Below are positions 43,135 through 51,689 of a DNA stretch of 64,000 nt, in pieces. A program made the translations under genes and the position numbers. Positions within the stretch are counted from its first letter, which is position 1; each line of letters opens with the position of its first letter. The notes beneath the pieces are model-generated. The model searched no databases and had not been told where the DNA came from. It saw only the letters and a list, made by a program, of their open reading frames with translations. Source of the DNA: Blautia hansenii (GTDB taxonomy: Bacteria > Bacillota > Clostridia > Lachnospirales > Lachnospiraceae); the NCBI RefSeq assembly GCF_013304445.1, contig NZ_JAAITA010000003.1, forward strand, positions 181,610 through 245,609, given 5' to 3'.

Positions 43135-46100
43135 ATGAAAAAGATGTTAAAACGATTGTGTATGGGCTTCTTAGCTCTTGCGACTGTCGTTAGTGTTTTA
43201 CCGACTACACCCGTCCAGGCAGAAAGTAAACAATACTGGACGGAAAGTGCAGAGCGTGTTGGTATCATTGAAAAAGTGATGAATGACGGTTCTATCAGTT
43301 CTACATTCAATGAGGGCATGATGAAAGTTGAGGGCGAAACTGCCTATTGTATTGACATCAATACAGATTTTAAGAATGGCTACAAGACCAGAGCTGACGC
43401 AAGCTCACGCATGAGTGCCGACCAGATTTCAGATGTGGCGTTATCCTTAGAGTATGTCAAACAGTATAGAGAAACTCACAAGGGACTGAACTACAAACAA
43501 GTTTATCTGTTGGAACAATGCGTTGTCTGGCAGAGATTGAGCGTACATCTTGGCTGGCAATGTGATAACGTGCGAGCTTCTTATGATGAAATACCAAAGG
43601 CGACGCAGGACGAAGTTTTCTCTGGTGCAAAAGTCTTTGTCAAAGAAAATAAAGGACGCTATGAATGTGGCGGTTATATCTACTCTGGCGAGGGGCAGGA
43701 ATTAGGGCGATTCTGGGCGAAATTAAATGTCGGAAATGCGAAACTGCAAAAGACTTCCAGTAGTGCCAGTATTACAGACGGTAACGGGAATTACTCTATC
43801 GCTGGTGCAACATACGGTGTCTTTGCTGATAAGGACTGCACAAAACAGCTTGCCACCCTTAAGACTGATGAAAACGGAAATACAGATGTTGCAGAGGTAA
43901 CGGCTGGCACAGTTTATATCAAGGAATTATCTGCACCAGCAGGATATAAAGTGGATAAAACAGTCTATCCATTGACAATCAAAGCTGGCGAAACAGCAAC
44001 CTTGAAAGTATCAGATACACCAAAAGTAACAGACACTTTGATTGAGCTTTTCAAGATTGATATGGAAATACAGAAAGACAATCCGCAGGGGAACGCTTCT
44101 TTAGCAGGTGCGGAATTTACATGGAAGTATTATGCTGGCTTCTATAATAAAGAAAATCTTCCTGCCGAAGCTACTCGTACATGGGTTACAAAGACAATCG
44201 CTGAAACTGACAGCGACGGGACAACCCACTATATCACAAAATTAGCGGACGCATACAAGGTATCTGGCGACAGCTTCTATATGCAGGACGGTAAGGCGGT
44301 TCTTCCACTTGGGACACTCACTGTTGAAGAAACAAAAGCTCCAAACGGCTACTTGCTGGATGGTGCATATATGCAGGCTGGCGATAAATCTGAACAGATT
44401 AAGGGCTTATATGTAACACAGATTAGAGAGGACGGCGACCTTGCCGTACTATCTGGAAGTAACCAATTTTCTGTATCAGATAAAGTCATTCGTGGCGGTG
44501 TGAAAATCCAGAAACGAGATTTAGAAACGGGCGATACCAAACCACAAGGAAGTGCCACCTTGAAAGATACTGCCTTTGACATCATTTCCTTAAATGATAA
44601 TGAGGTATTGGTTGAGGGCAAGCTATACAAGAAAAATGAAGTGGTAAAAACAATCCATACGGATATTGAGGGTGTCGCTTCTACTTCCGCTGACCTTTTA
44701 CCTTATGGAAAATTCCGTATCGTTGAGAGTGAAGCTCCAAACGGATATTTGACAGACGGTGCAAAACCGATTGACTTTGCAATCACAGAAAATGGAAAAA
44801 TTGTGGACTTAACTGACGAAGCCCATTCTATCTATAATCAGATTAAGCGTGGCGATATTGAGGGCGTGAAAATTGGTGCAGGCACACACAAGCGTCTTGC
44901 TGATGTTCCCTTTAGGATCACAAGCAAGACGACGGACGAAAATCATGTGGTGGTAACTGATGATAACGGGCAATTCTCCACTTCTGCTGACTGGGCTTCA
45001 CATAAGCACAATACCAACGCAGGCAAGACCAGCGAGGACGGTGTGTGGTTTGGAACTTCTGAACCAGACGACAGCAAAGGTGCGTTGCCTTACGATACTT
45101 ACATCATTGAAGAATTACGCTCCGATAGCAACAAAGGCTTTGAACTTATCCCACCTTTTGAAATCGTGGTATCAAGAAATAATCTTGTGATTGATTTAGG
45201 GACTTTGACTGATGAATACGAAAAAGAAATCTCTATCCATACCACAGCAACCAGCAAGGACGGCGAAAAAACTATTCTTGCAGGAAAAGAGGTAACAATC
45301 GTTGATACTGTCAAATTAGACGGACTTACAAAAGGCACAAAGTATCAGTTGAAAGGCTGGCAGATGTTAAAGGAAGAAAACGCCGAGCTTATCATTGACG
45401 GGAAACGTGTAGAAAACGATTATACCTTTGTCGCTGATGAGGAAGAAATGAAAGTGGAAATTTCCTATACGTTCAATGCGTCTGCTTTAGGTGGCAAAAA
45501 CCTTGTTACCTTTGACGAATTGTATGATTTCAGCAATCCAGACGAACCCGTAAAAGTTGCGGAACACAAGGACATTGAGGACGACGGGCAGACGGTACTT
45601 ATCACAGAGCGTATCATCAAGATACATACAACTGCTACCGATAAGGACGGCAACAAAGAGCTTGAAGCAGAAAAAGAGGTAACAATCATTGATACCGTAA
45701 CCTTAGAGGGATTGGAAATCGGTACACAGTACAAACTTGTGGGCTGGCAGATGTTGAAAGAAGAAAATGCAGAACTTCTTATCAATGGAAAGCGTGTGGA
45801 AAGTAATTATACCTTTACTGCTGACAGCGAAACTATGAAAGTGGAAGTTGCCTTTACCTTTGACGCTACTTCCCTTGACGGTAAACAGCTTGTAACTTTT
45901 GAAGAATTGTACGATTTCAGCAATCCAGACGAGCCGAAGAAAGTTACCGAGCATAAGGACATTGACGACGAGGGACAGACGATTACCTTTAAGGAAAAAC
46001 CAGAAGTCCCAGAAGAACCAGAGAAACCCGAAACACCACAGACACCAGAAAAGCCAAACAGACCTAGCGACAGTCCCAAAACGGGCGATAATACCAGCCT

Positions 46101-46188
46101 TTACGGACTGCTTGCACTTCTTATGACTTCTGGTGCTGGGCTGGCAGGTATCTTCTTCTACAAACGCCGTAAAATGAAGAAATCATAA
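43135..46188 (+). CDS. Sortase-anchored adhesin with thioester, SpaA/CnaB and VaFE repeats
   Basis: The 1017-residue surface protein begins with a signal peptide (about 1-30, cleavage after PVQA). A thioester-type domain follows, with Cys72 (YCIDIN) and Gln128 (LLEQCVVW), which could form a bond to host or bacterial surfaces. Several SpaA/CnaB isopeptide domains (E-x-x-AP-x-GY motifs) come next, then two near-identical 130-residue VaFE-type repeats. It ends with a Pro-rich stalk, sorting signal SPKTG at 980-984, a hydrophobic helix and a basic tail. It would be covalently attached to the cell wall by sortase. The start has AAAGGAG. As the first gene of the ICE it probably promotes cell-cell contact. 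Confidence 0.9.
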   Translation: MKKMLKRLCMGFLALATVVSVLPTTPVQAESKQYWTESAERVGIIEKVMNDGSISSTFNEGMMKVEGETAYCIDINTDFKNGYKTRADASSRMSADQISDVALSLEYVKQYRETHKGLNYKQVYLLEQCVVWQRLSVHLGWQCDNVRASYDEIPKATQDEVFSGAKVFVKENKGRYECGGYIYSGEGQELGRFWAKLNVGNAKLQKTSSSASITDGNGNYSIAGATYGVFADKDCTKQLATLKTDENGNTDVAEVTAGTVYIKELSAPAGYKVDKTVYPLTIKAGETATLKVSDTPKVTDTLIELFKIDMEIQKDNPQGNASLAGAEFTWKYYAGFYNKENLPAEATRTWVTKTIAETDSDGTTHYITKLADAYKVSGDSFYMQDGKAVLPLGTLTVEETKAPNGYLLDGAYMQAGDKSEQIKGLYVTQIREDGDLAVLSGSNQFSVSDKVIRGGVKIQKRDLETGDTKPQGSATLKDTAFDIISLNDNEVLVEGKLYKKNEVVKTIHTDIEGVASTSADLLPYGKFRIVESEAPNGYLTDGAKPIDFAITENGKIVDLTDEAHSIYNQIKRGDIEGVKIGAGTHKRLADVPFRITSKTTDENHVVVTDDNGQFSTSADWASHKHNTNAGKTSEDGVWFGTSEPDDSKGALPYDTYIIEELRSDSNKGFELIPPFEIVVSRNNLVIDLGTLTDEYEKEISIHTTATSKDGEKTILAGKEVTIVDTVKLDGLTKGTKYQLKGWQMLKEENAELIIDGKRVENDYTFVADEEEMKVEISYTFNASALGGKNLVTFDELYDFSNPDEPVKVAEHKDIEDDGQTVLITERIIKIHTTATDKDGNKELEAEKEVTIIDTVTLEGLEIGTQYKLVGWQMLKEENAELLINGKRVESNYTFTADSETMKVEVAFTFDATSLDGKQLVTFEELYDFSNPDEPKKVTEHKDIDDEGQTITFKEKPEVPEEPEKPETPQTPEKPNRPSDSPKTGDNTSLYGLLALLMTSGAGLAGIFFYKRRKMKKS
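45229..46000 (+). repeat. Two tandem 390-base coding repeats in the adhesin
   Basis: Units 45229-45618 and 45619-46000 encode parallel blocks from HTTA to the HKDI-D-GQT end, both containing GWQMLKEENAEL and FEELYDFSNPDEP-like stretches. The period is 390 bases (130 residues). They are internal repeats that can change in number by recombination. Confidence 0.85.
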
Positions 46189-46189
46189 G

Positions 46190-46426
46190 GCGGTAACGGT
46201 ATGATGAAAGAAAAATCACGCTCTCCGCCGAAGCTGTCAAACGGCAGACTTCCGCTTATTCTGGCTTGTCTGCTAACAACCTGCAAGAACACGGATAGTC
46301 AAGGGTGCGTAAGCATTGATTTTACCCTTTACTATCGGTGGGATTGCTGGTACTTCCCGAACCGCCAGAATAAGCAATCACAATCAAAGAACTTATCAAG
46401 TATAGAAAGAAACGAGGTAAAACACT
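46190..46426 (+). promoter_or_regulatory. Structured leader ahead of the transfer genes
   Basis: No convincing gene is seen in these 237 bases. A perfect 12-base inverted repeat, GCTTATTCTGGC (46254-46265) with GCCAGAATAAGC (46364-46375), closes a large domain. Within it GATAGT-AAGGGT pairs with ACCCTT-ACTATC, and GCAGAC can alternatively pair with GTCTGC across the outer left arm. Competing nested stems directly before the conjugation operon suggest a regulatory RNA. Confidence 0.5.
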
Positions 46427-46753
46427 ATGGAAATGAAATATGTCGTGCCAGATATGGCACAGTCTTTTGGAACTCTTGAATTTGCAGGCGAAAGCGAGCC
46501 AGTCTTTGAAAGAGATAAAAATAACCGCAGGGTCTTAGCCAGACGAAGCTATAACCTTTATTCTGACGTGCAGAAAGGCGAAAATGTAGTAGTGGAAATT
46601 CCCGTGCAGGCTGGCGAAAAGCATTTCAAGTATGAGCAGAAAGTAAAACTTGTTAATCCGAAGTTATATGGCAGAGGCTACGCAATCGGGGATATGGGAC
46701 ATACCGATTATGTGTTGCTTGCTGATGATATTGTAGCAGTTGAAGAAAAGTAA
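46427..46753 (+). CDS. YdcP/DUF961 protein (Tn916 Orf23-like)
   Basis: The 108-residue protein has the DUF961 pattern SFGTLEFAGESEPVFERDKNNRR, EIPVQAGEKHFKYEQKVKLVNP and a C-terminal LLADDIV. In Tn916-type elements this protein is the first product of the transfer operon. Some relatives act as accessory factors for the relaxase or for plasmid-like replication of the circular ICE. It lies 15 bases before its paralogue. Its exact role is not established. Confidence 0.88.
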   Translation: MEMKYVVPDMAQSFGTLEFAGESEPVFERDKNNRRVLARRSYNLYSDVQKGENVVVEIPVQAGEKHFKYEQKVKLVNPKLYGRGYAIGDMGHTDYVLLADDIVAVEEK

Positions 46754-46768
46754 AGGAGTGAAAAATTT

Positions 46769-47152
46769 ATGAGATTATCAAACGGGTTTGTCATTGACAA
46801 AGAGAAAACATTTGGAGAATTAAAATTTACAGCGGTGCGTGATGTGTTCTTGCAGAACGAGGACGGGACACCGAGTACTCAACTGAAAAAGCGTATCTAT
46901 GATTTGAAGTGCAGTCTGCATGGTGGAATTATCCCCGTATCTGTACCACCAGAAGTACCGTTAAGGGAATTTCCGTACAATGCAGTTGTGGAGCTTGTCA
47001 ATCCCGTAGCCGATACGGTATCACGAAAAACTTATATGGGTGCAGATGTGGACTGGTATGTAAAGGCAGAGGATATTGTGTTGAAGAATAAAGGTAACCA
47101 GAACGCAGGTAGTCAACAGAACCCTACACCTCAAGGACAACAGAAAAAATAA
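46769..47152 (+). CDS. YdcP/DUF961 protein (Tn916 Orf22-like)
   Basis: The 127-residue protein begins MRLSNGFVIDKEKTFGELKF and contains VELVNPVADTV and YMGADVDWYVKAEDIVL, characteristic of Orf22-type DUF961 proteins. The C-terminus is a Gln/Asn-rich tail. It is a paralogue of the preceding gene. Immediately after it the conserved backbone order is broken by a cargo cassette before the FtsK gene. Confidence 0.88.
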   Translation: MRLSNGFVIDKEKTFGELKFTAVRDVFLQNEDGTPSTQLKKRIYDLKCSLHGGIIPVSVPPEVPLREFPYNAVVELVNPVADTVSRKTYMGADVDWYVKAEDIVLKNKGNQNAGSQQNPTPQGQQKK

Positions 47153-47171
47153 ACTGATACCTAAATTTTCA

Positions 47172-47200
47172 TTGTAGCGGATATTTGGAACTGTTATAAT
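47172..47200 (+). promoter_or_regulatory. Cassette A promoter
   Basis: TTGTAG, 17 bases, TATAAT, followed by ATGGGTATG. Layout and surrounding bases resemble the cassette B-D promoters at 50964, 51770 and 52598. Confidence 0.7.
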
Positions 47201-47242
47201 ATGGGTATGAAAAAATAACTAAAATTGGAGGGTAAAAATATT

Positions 47243-47689
47243 ATGGAAACAATTCATCAACAGCTTATAAAAGAAATTGAAAATTATTTGAAACCATTTA
47301 AAGACGATTATGTTGAACAACGTTTTGAGTATAAGATAACAGATTATTGGATGAATGATATTATTTATAAAGTCGAAGTAAATGGATATCATAAAGATGA
47401 ATATAATCCAGAAAAACAAGCTACTTTTGTTTTATTGAGATTTTTTATAAATTATGAGTACAAGCAAATTATGATAAGTAATATATTTTTACCAGATTTT
47501 ATGAAGTATAAGGGGATTGGGAAAAAACTTATTTACAATTTATTTGTAATATCAGAAAAAGAAAACTCTGAGCTTTTTATTATCGACATGGTAAATAGTT
47601 TTTACCAAAGAATGATAAAAAGAGGTGCATTACCTTGCGACGATTGCGATGATGCCGTTCAGATAGTTAGTGAAACGAAATTAGTTTAA
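47243..47689 (+). CDS. GNAT-like acetyltransferase (cassette A cargo)
   Basis: The 148-residue protein is more AT-rich than its ICE neighbours. The middle segment FMKYKGIGKKLIYNLFVIS resembles the acetyl-CoA pyrophosphate-binding loop of GNAT enzymes (Q/R-x-x-G-x-G/A), followed by a typical helix and a C-terminal strand. The substrate is unknown. The start at 47243 follows GGAGGG. The gene has its own promoter and a terminator shared in sequence with three other cargo genes of this ICE, so it is regulated separately from transfer genes. The GNAT assignment is moderate. Confidence 0.6.
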   Translation: METIHQQLIKEIENYLKPFKDDYVEQRFEYKITDYWMNDIIYKVEVNGYHKDEYNPEKQATFVLLRFFINYEYKQIMISNIFLPDFMKYKGIGKKLIYNLFVISEKENSELFIIDMVNSFYQRMIKRGALPCDDCDDAVQIVSETKLV

Positions 47690-47755
47690 TTTTTATTTGC
47701 CTTGATTTGTAAAACTATAAATATTGGTTTGACAATTCCATATCCATACACACAA

Positions 47756-47787
47756 AGCAGTTAGTCTTAGGATTGACTGCTTTTTTT
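47756..47787 (+). terminator. Cassette A terminator
   Basis: AGCAGTTAGTC pairs with GATTGACTGCT around loop TTAG and is followed by seven T. The same hairpin recurs at 51658, 52487 and 53200. The FtsK start is only 25 bases further on, with no visible promoter between. Confidence 0.9.
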
Positions 47788-47812
47788 CGTACTCAGAAAG
47801 GAGTGATTGATT

Positions 47813-49207
47813 ATGCGTAAGATTTGGAATAAAGGACACCGTATCAGAGCCAGCGACAAACACCTTGTTTACCACTTTTTTATAGGGTCACTTCTGTTTG
47901 TATTCGTGGCGGTTCTTTTGCTATTGAATATCAAACAGCTCATGCGTACCGATTGGGAGCATTTCAGCTTGTTAGAAAACGGCTTGACGCTCTCCCCTTA
48001 CAACTTCATAACCATACTGATAGCGACTGGTGTTTGTGCATTGGTCGCTTTTCTGTATTACCGCTTCTGTTATGACAATTTCAAGAAGCTCCTGCACCGT
48101 CAAAAGCTGGCACGAATGGTACTGGAAAATAAGTGGTATGAAGCCGATACCGTACAAGACAGCGGTTTTTTTACTGACCTGCAAAGCAGATCAAGGGAAA
48201 AAATCGTCTGGTTTCCAAAGATTTATTATCAAATGGAAAAGGGACTGCTTCATATCCGCTGTGAAATTACGCTGGGGAAATATCAAGACCAGCTTTTACG
48301 GTTAGAGGATAAATTGGAAAGTGGCTTGTATTGCGAGCTGACCGACAAGACCCTGCATGACGGCTATATCGAATATACCCTGCTTTATGATATGATAGCG
48401 AACCGCATTACCATTGATGAAGTACGGGCAGAGAACGGCTGTCTTAGACTGATGAAAAATCTTGTGTGGGAATATGACGCACTCCCTCATGCTCTGATTG
48501 CAGGTGGGACTGGTGGCGGTAAAACTTATTTTCTGCTGACGCTTATTGAAGCCTTACTGCATACTAACGCTGTCCTTTATATCTTAGACCCGAAGAACGC
48601 TGACCTTGCGGACTTAGGGTCAGTTATGGGAAATGTGTATCACACGAAAGAAGACATGATAGATTGCGTCAATGCTTTTTATGAGGGCATGGTGCGACGA
48701 AGCGAGGAAATGAAACGACACCCGAACTATAAGACGGGCGAAAACTACGCCTATCTGGGACTGCCACCCTGCTTTCTTATCTTTGATGAATATGTGGCGT
48801 TTTTTGAAATGTTGGGGACGAAAGAAAGCGTGAGCTTACTTAGCCAGTTAAAGAAAATCGTTATGTTAGGGCGACAAGCAGGTTATTTCCTTATCGTCGC
48901 CTGCCAGCGTCCAGACGCAAAGTATTTCTCGGACGGTATCAGAGATAACTTCAATTTCCGTGTGGGACTTGGGCGTATCAGCGAATTAGGTTACGGTATG
49001 CTGTTTGGTTCAGACGTGAAAAAGCAGTTTTTTCAGAAGCGTATCAAGGGGCGTGGTTATTGTGATGTGGGGACAAGCGTGATAAGCGAATTTTACACGC
49101 CTTTAGTCCCGAAAGGACATGATTTTTTGCAGACTATCGGCTCTCTTGCACAAGCAAGGCAGGACGGGACGGCGACGTGCGAAGCGAAAGGCGACGGCAC
49201 GGACTAG
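47813..49207 (+). CDS. FtsK/SpoIIIE-type coupling ATPase (TcpA, Tn916 Orf21-like)
   Basis: The 464-residue protein has two transmembrane helices near 23-42 and 62-82, then an FtsK-type ATPase. Walker A GGTGGGKT starts at about 231, and Walker B FLIFDEY is near 327. It lacks the gamma domain of chromosomal FtsK. It would bring the relaxase-DNA complex to the mating channel. The start ATG at 47813 has AAAGGAG. The terminator of cassette A lies 25 bases upstream. Confidence 0.93.
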   Translation: MRKIWNKGHRIRASDKHLVYHFFIGSLLFVFVAVLLLLNIKQLMRTDWEHFSLLENGLTLSPYNFITILIATGVCALVAFLYYRFCYDNFKKLLHRQKLARMVLENKWYEADTVQDSGFFTDLQSRSREKIVWFPKIYYQMEKGLLHIRCEITLGKYQDQLLRLEDKLESGLYCELTDKTLHDGYIEYTLLYDMIANRITIDEVRAENGCLRLMKNLVWEYDALPHALIAGGTGGGKTYFLLTLIEALLHTNAVLYILDPKNADLADLGSVMGNVYHTKEDMIDCVNAFYEGMVRRSEEMKRHPNYKTGENYAYLGLPPCFLIFDEYVAFFEMLGTKESVSLLSQLKKIVMLGRQAGYFLIVACQRPDAKYFSDGIRDNFNFRVGLGRISELGYGMLFGSDVKKQFFQKRIKGRGYCDVGTSVISEFYTPLVPKGHDFLQTIGSLAQARQDGTATCEAKGDGTD

Positions 49208-49213
49208 CCGTTG

Positions 49214-49238
49214 CTGGTGTGGCGTAAGCCACGCCAGC
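49214..49238. other. Hairpin beside oriT
   Basis: GCTGGTGTGGC pairs with GCCACGCCAGC around GTAA (one wobble). It lies eight bases left of the oriT repeat and could be part of the relaxosome site or the 3' end of the FtsK message. Confidence 0.6.
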
Positions 49239-49245
49239 AGGTAAA

Positions 49246-49270
49246 ACCCCTCGGTATCTAACAGAGGGGT
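49246..49270. other. Origin of transfer (oriT) of the ICE
   Basis: ACCCCTC and GAGGGGT flank GGTATCTAACA. This has the same plan as the oriT inverted repeat of ICEBs1/Tn916-type elements, in which the MobT relaxase nicks near CTAACAG. It sits between the Orf21- and Orf20-type genes, where Tn916 oriT lies. The remaining bases to 49390 hold a few short repeats (ATAGACAATAGACAA) that may bind accessory proteins. Confidence 0.8.
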
Positions 49271-49390
49271 ACGTTTGCAAATAGACAATAGACAAAAAAC
49301 ATAGGAAGCATAAGGCTTCTGGCATGGTTTCCTAACAAAAATCGGCTGTGAAGTCGTCCTTAAAAACTTCACACTTTATAGATTGGGGGT

Positions 49391-50587
49391 ATGGTTCTGA
49401 ATGAAGAACAATGGATAAAAGAATTACGGGAGAAACGGATTGCTTACGGTATCTCACAAGGCAGGCTGGCGGTGGCTTCTGGTATCACAAGGGAATATCT
49501 CAACAAGATAGAAAGCGGAAAAATGAAGCCGTCAAAGGAACTTCTGGAAACTCTGCATAAGGAACTGGCAAGGTTCAATCCAGAAGCACCGCTTACCATG
49601 CTGTTTGATTATGTGAAAATTCGTTTTCCCACGCTGGATATACAGCACATCATCAAAGATATATTAAAACTGAATATCAATTATATGCTCCATGAAGATT
49701 ACGGACATTACAGTTATACGGAGCATTACTCTTTAGGGGACATCTTTATCTATACGTCGGCTGACGAAGAAAAAGGTGTCCTCTTAGAATTAAAGGGGCG
49801 TGGTTGCAGGCAGTTTGAAAGTTACCTGCTGGCACAGCAAAGAAGCTGGTATGACTTTCTCATGGACGCACTTGTAGACGGTGGCGTGATGAAGCGTATC
49901 GACCTTGCTATCAACGACCATACGGGCATTTTGGATATTCCAGAGCTTGTGGAAAAATGCAGGAAACGGGAATATATTGGAAAGTCCAGAAGCTATAAGT
50001 TTTACCAGTCGGGCGAGCTTATCAAGCACAGAGAGGACGACAGAGAATATATGGGACGCACCCTTTATCTTGGTTCGCTGAAATCAGATGTGTATTTCTG
50101 TATCTATGAAAAGGACTATGAGCAGTACGTCAAGTTAGGGACACCGCTGGAAGAAGCCGACATTATCAACCGTTTTGAGATACGGCTTCGCAATGAACGA
50201 GCTTATTATGCAGTACGAGATTTGCTGACGTATTATGACGCAGAACAGACCGCCTTTTCTATCATCAATCAGTATGTGCGGTTTGTTGATGAAGAACCAG
50301 ACAAGCGGAAAAATGACTGGAAACTCAATGACCGCTGGGCTTGGTTTATTGGCGATAATCGGCAAAGTCTGAAACTAACGACAAAGCCAGAGCCTTACAC
50401 TTTAGACCGCACATTGCGTTGGGTACAAAGGCAGGTAGCACCGACCTTGAAAATGCTGAAAAAGATTGATAAGGGAAACGGTACAGACTACATGGAAACG
50501 ATTGAAAAGCAGGCAGTCTTGAGCGAAAAGCATGAAATGATAATCAAACAGCAGACGACCCCTGCAAAAGATTTAGTAGAAAGTTAG
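49391..50587 (+). CDS. MobT-type relaxase/replication initiator (Tn916 Orf20-like)
   Basis: The 398-residue protein has an N-terminal helix-turn-helix (residues about 10-65, GISQGRLAVASGITREYLNKIESGK) and a Rep_trans-type catalytic domain. The latter includes KRIDLAIND and the tyrosine-rich YIGKSRSYKFYQSG. Such relaxases nick oriT, stay bound to DNA and also start rolling-circle replication of the excised ICE. The gene starts right after the oriT region, as in Tn916, with GGGGG close upstream. Catalytic residues cannot be pinned down with certainty by eye. Confidence 0.92.
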   Translation: MVLNEEQWIKELREKRIAYGISQGRLAVASGITREYLNKIESGKMKPSKELLETLHKELARFNPEAPLTMLFDYVKIRFPTLDIQHIIKDILKLNINYMLHEDYGHYSYTEHYSLGDIFIYTSADEEKGVLLELKGRGCRQFESYLLAQQRSWYDFLMDALVDGGVMKRIDLAINDHTGILDIPELVEKCRKREYIGKSRSYKFYQSGELIKHREDDREYMGRTLYLGSLKSDVYFCIYEKDYEQYVKLGTPLEEADIINRFEIRLRNERAYYAVRDLLTYYDAEQTAFSIINQYVRFVDEEPDKRKNDWKLNDRWAWFIGDNRQSLKLTTKPEPYTLDRTLRWVQRQVAPTLKMLKKIDKGNGTDYMETIEKQAVLSEKHEMIIKQQTTPAKDLVES

Positions 50588-50599
50588 GAGTGATAAAAA

Positions 50600-50734
50600 A
50601 TGTGGGAATTAGGAAAAGACTTCCTGTTGGTATCTATGGGAATGGGTATCGGCGTTGTCTTGATGTGTATTTTGAGTGTTGGCAAAGAAGCTGACTATAA
50701 AATGAAACAATTAAAAGAAAGCGAGGACAATTAA
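50600..50734 (+). CDS. DUF3789 small membrane protein
   Basis: The 44-residue protein starts MWELGKDFLLVSMGMGIGV, has one transmembrane helix and a charged tail with KEADYKMKQLKE. It matches the DUF3789 proteins found after the relaxase in Tn916-like elements of gut Firmicutes. TAGGAG precedes the ATG, and the stop is directly followed by the tcpD start. Its role in transfer is unknown. Confidence 0.8.
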   Translation: MWELGKDFLLVSMGMGIGVVLMCILSVGKEADYKMKQLKESEDN

Positions 50735-50956
50735 ATGAATTTCGGACAAAATTTGTATCAATGGTTTTTAAGCAACGCACAGAGCTTGGTGCTTATGGCG
50801 ATTGTGGTTATCGGTATCTACTTAGGGTTCAAGCGTGAGTTTTCCAAACTTATCGGCTTCTTGGTAGTTGCCTTGATTGCTGTCGGCTTGGTATTCAATG
50901 CTGGCGGTGTGAAAGATGTACTGTTAGAGTTGTTCAATAAGATTATCGGTGCATAA
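50735..50956 (+). CDS. TcpD-family conjugal transfer membrane protein
   Basis: The 73-residue protein has two hydrophobic helices (about 16-32 and 40-57) and ends VKDVLLELFNKIIGA. It matches small TcpD-type channel components. Its last 36 bases and the following promoter-like segment are repeated at 51727 and 52555 between cargo genes, so this gene's 3' end is the site where cassettes have accumulated. Confidence 0.8.
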   Translation: MNFGQNLYQWFLSNAQSLVLMAIVVIGIYLGFKREFSKLIGFLVVALIAVGLVFNAGGVKDVLLELFNKIIGA

Positions 50957-51000
50957 AATTTTATTGTGGTGCTGATATGAGAATGGTATAATGTGGATAT
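50921..51000 (+). repeat. Cassette B leader: tcpD 3' end plus promoter (copy 1)
   Basis: This is the original copy of the repeated leader. It holds the final codons of tcpD (CTGTTAGAGTTGTTCAATA) and, after the stop, a sigma-A promoter TTGTGG (50964), 17 bases, TATAAT (50987). The promoter drives the first alpha/beta hydrolase. Confidence 0.85.
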
Positions 51001-51029
51001 ATAAAATTCTGATTTATGGGGGCGTTATT

Positions 51030-51632
51030 TTGAAGAAAGCAATGATATATGTTCATGGTAAAGGTGGAAGTTATCTTGAAACTGAACAGTTCAAAAATAT
51101 TTGTTTAGATTTTGATGTTTTTGGAGTAGATTATAATGACTATTTCCCGTGGATTGTAAAAAATAAAATTATGGAAGTCTACGATAAAATATCTGAAAAA
51201 TATGACTACATATATGTACTTGCTAATAGTATCGGAGCTTATTTTACAATGCACACATTACAGAATTTCAAGATTGAAAAAGCATTATTCATATCGCCTA
51301 TACTTGATATGGAACAACTTATAGTAGATATGATGAGCTGGGCGAATGTGTCTGAAAAGGAACTTTCTGAAAGAAAAGAAATACCAACTGATTTTGGAGA
51401 AACATTATCGTGGGAATATCTATGTTTTGTTCGGGCAAACCCGATAAATTGGAAAACGCCTACTGAAATTTTGTATGCTGAACATGATAATCTTACATCA
51501 CGTCAAACGGTAGATAAATTTATTGATAGACATTGTGCAAATCTTACCGTTATGAATGACGGAGAACATTGGTTTCATACTGACGAACAGATTTTATTTA
51601 GAGATAATTGGCTAAGAAAAGTTATACAATAG
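51030..51632 (+). CDS. Alpha/beta hydrolase, YqiA-like (cassette B cargo)
   Basis: The 200-residue protein has a plausible catalytic triad: Ser67 in LANSIGA, Asp153 in YAEHDN and His180 in NDGEHWF. It also has YVHGKGG at the N-terminus. I chose the TTG at 51030, placed seven bases after GGGGG; the earlier in-frame ATG at 50991 lies at the transcription start. It is AT-rich compared with the transfer genes. Esterase or thioesterase activity is likely, with unknown substrate. It has its own promoter and terminator. Confidence 0.8.
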   Translation: MKKAMIYVHGKGGSYLETEQFKNICLDFDVFGVDYNDYFPWIVKNKIMEVYDKISEKYDYIYVLANSIGAYFTMHTLQNFKIEKALFISPILDMEQLIVDMMSWANVSEKELSERKEIPTDFGETLSWEYLCFVRANPINWKTPTEILYAEHDNLTSRQTVDKFIDRHCANLTVMNDGEHWFHTDEQILFRDNWLRKVIQ

Positions 51633-51657
51633 AATTTAGATTTTATATCCACACACA

Positions 51658-51688
51658 AAGCAGTTAGTTTTAGGATTGACTGCTTTTT
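51658..51688 (+). terminator. Cassette B terminator
   Basis: AGCAGTTAGTT pairs with GATTGACTGCT around TTAG, followed by six T. It differs from the cassette A hairpin by a single stem base (C to T, giving a wobble). Confidence 0.9.
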
Positions 51689-51689
51689 T

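Noticed and set aside
46201..46479. A 92-codon open frame before the Orf23-type gene
   Set aside because: It overlaps the DUF961 start by 53 bases, has a weak ribosome-binding site and odd composition, and runs through long inverted repeats; a structured leader explains the region better.
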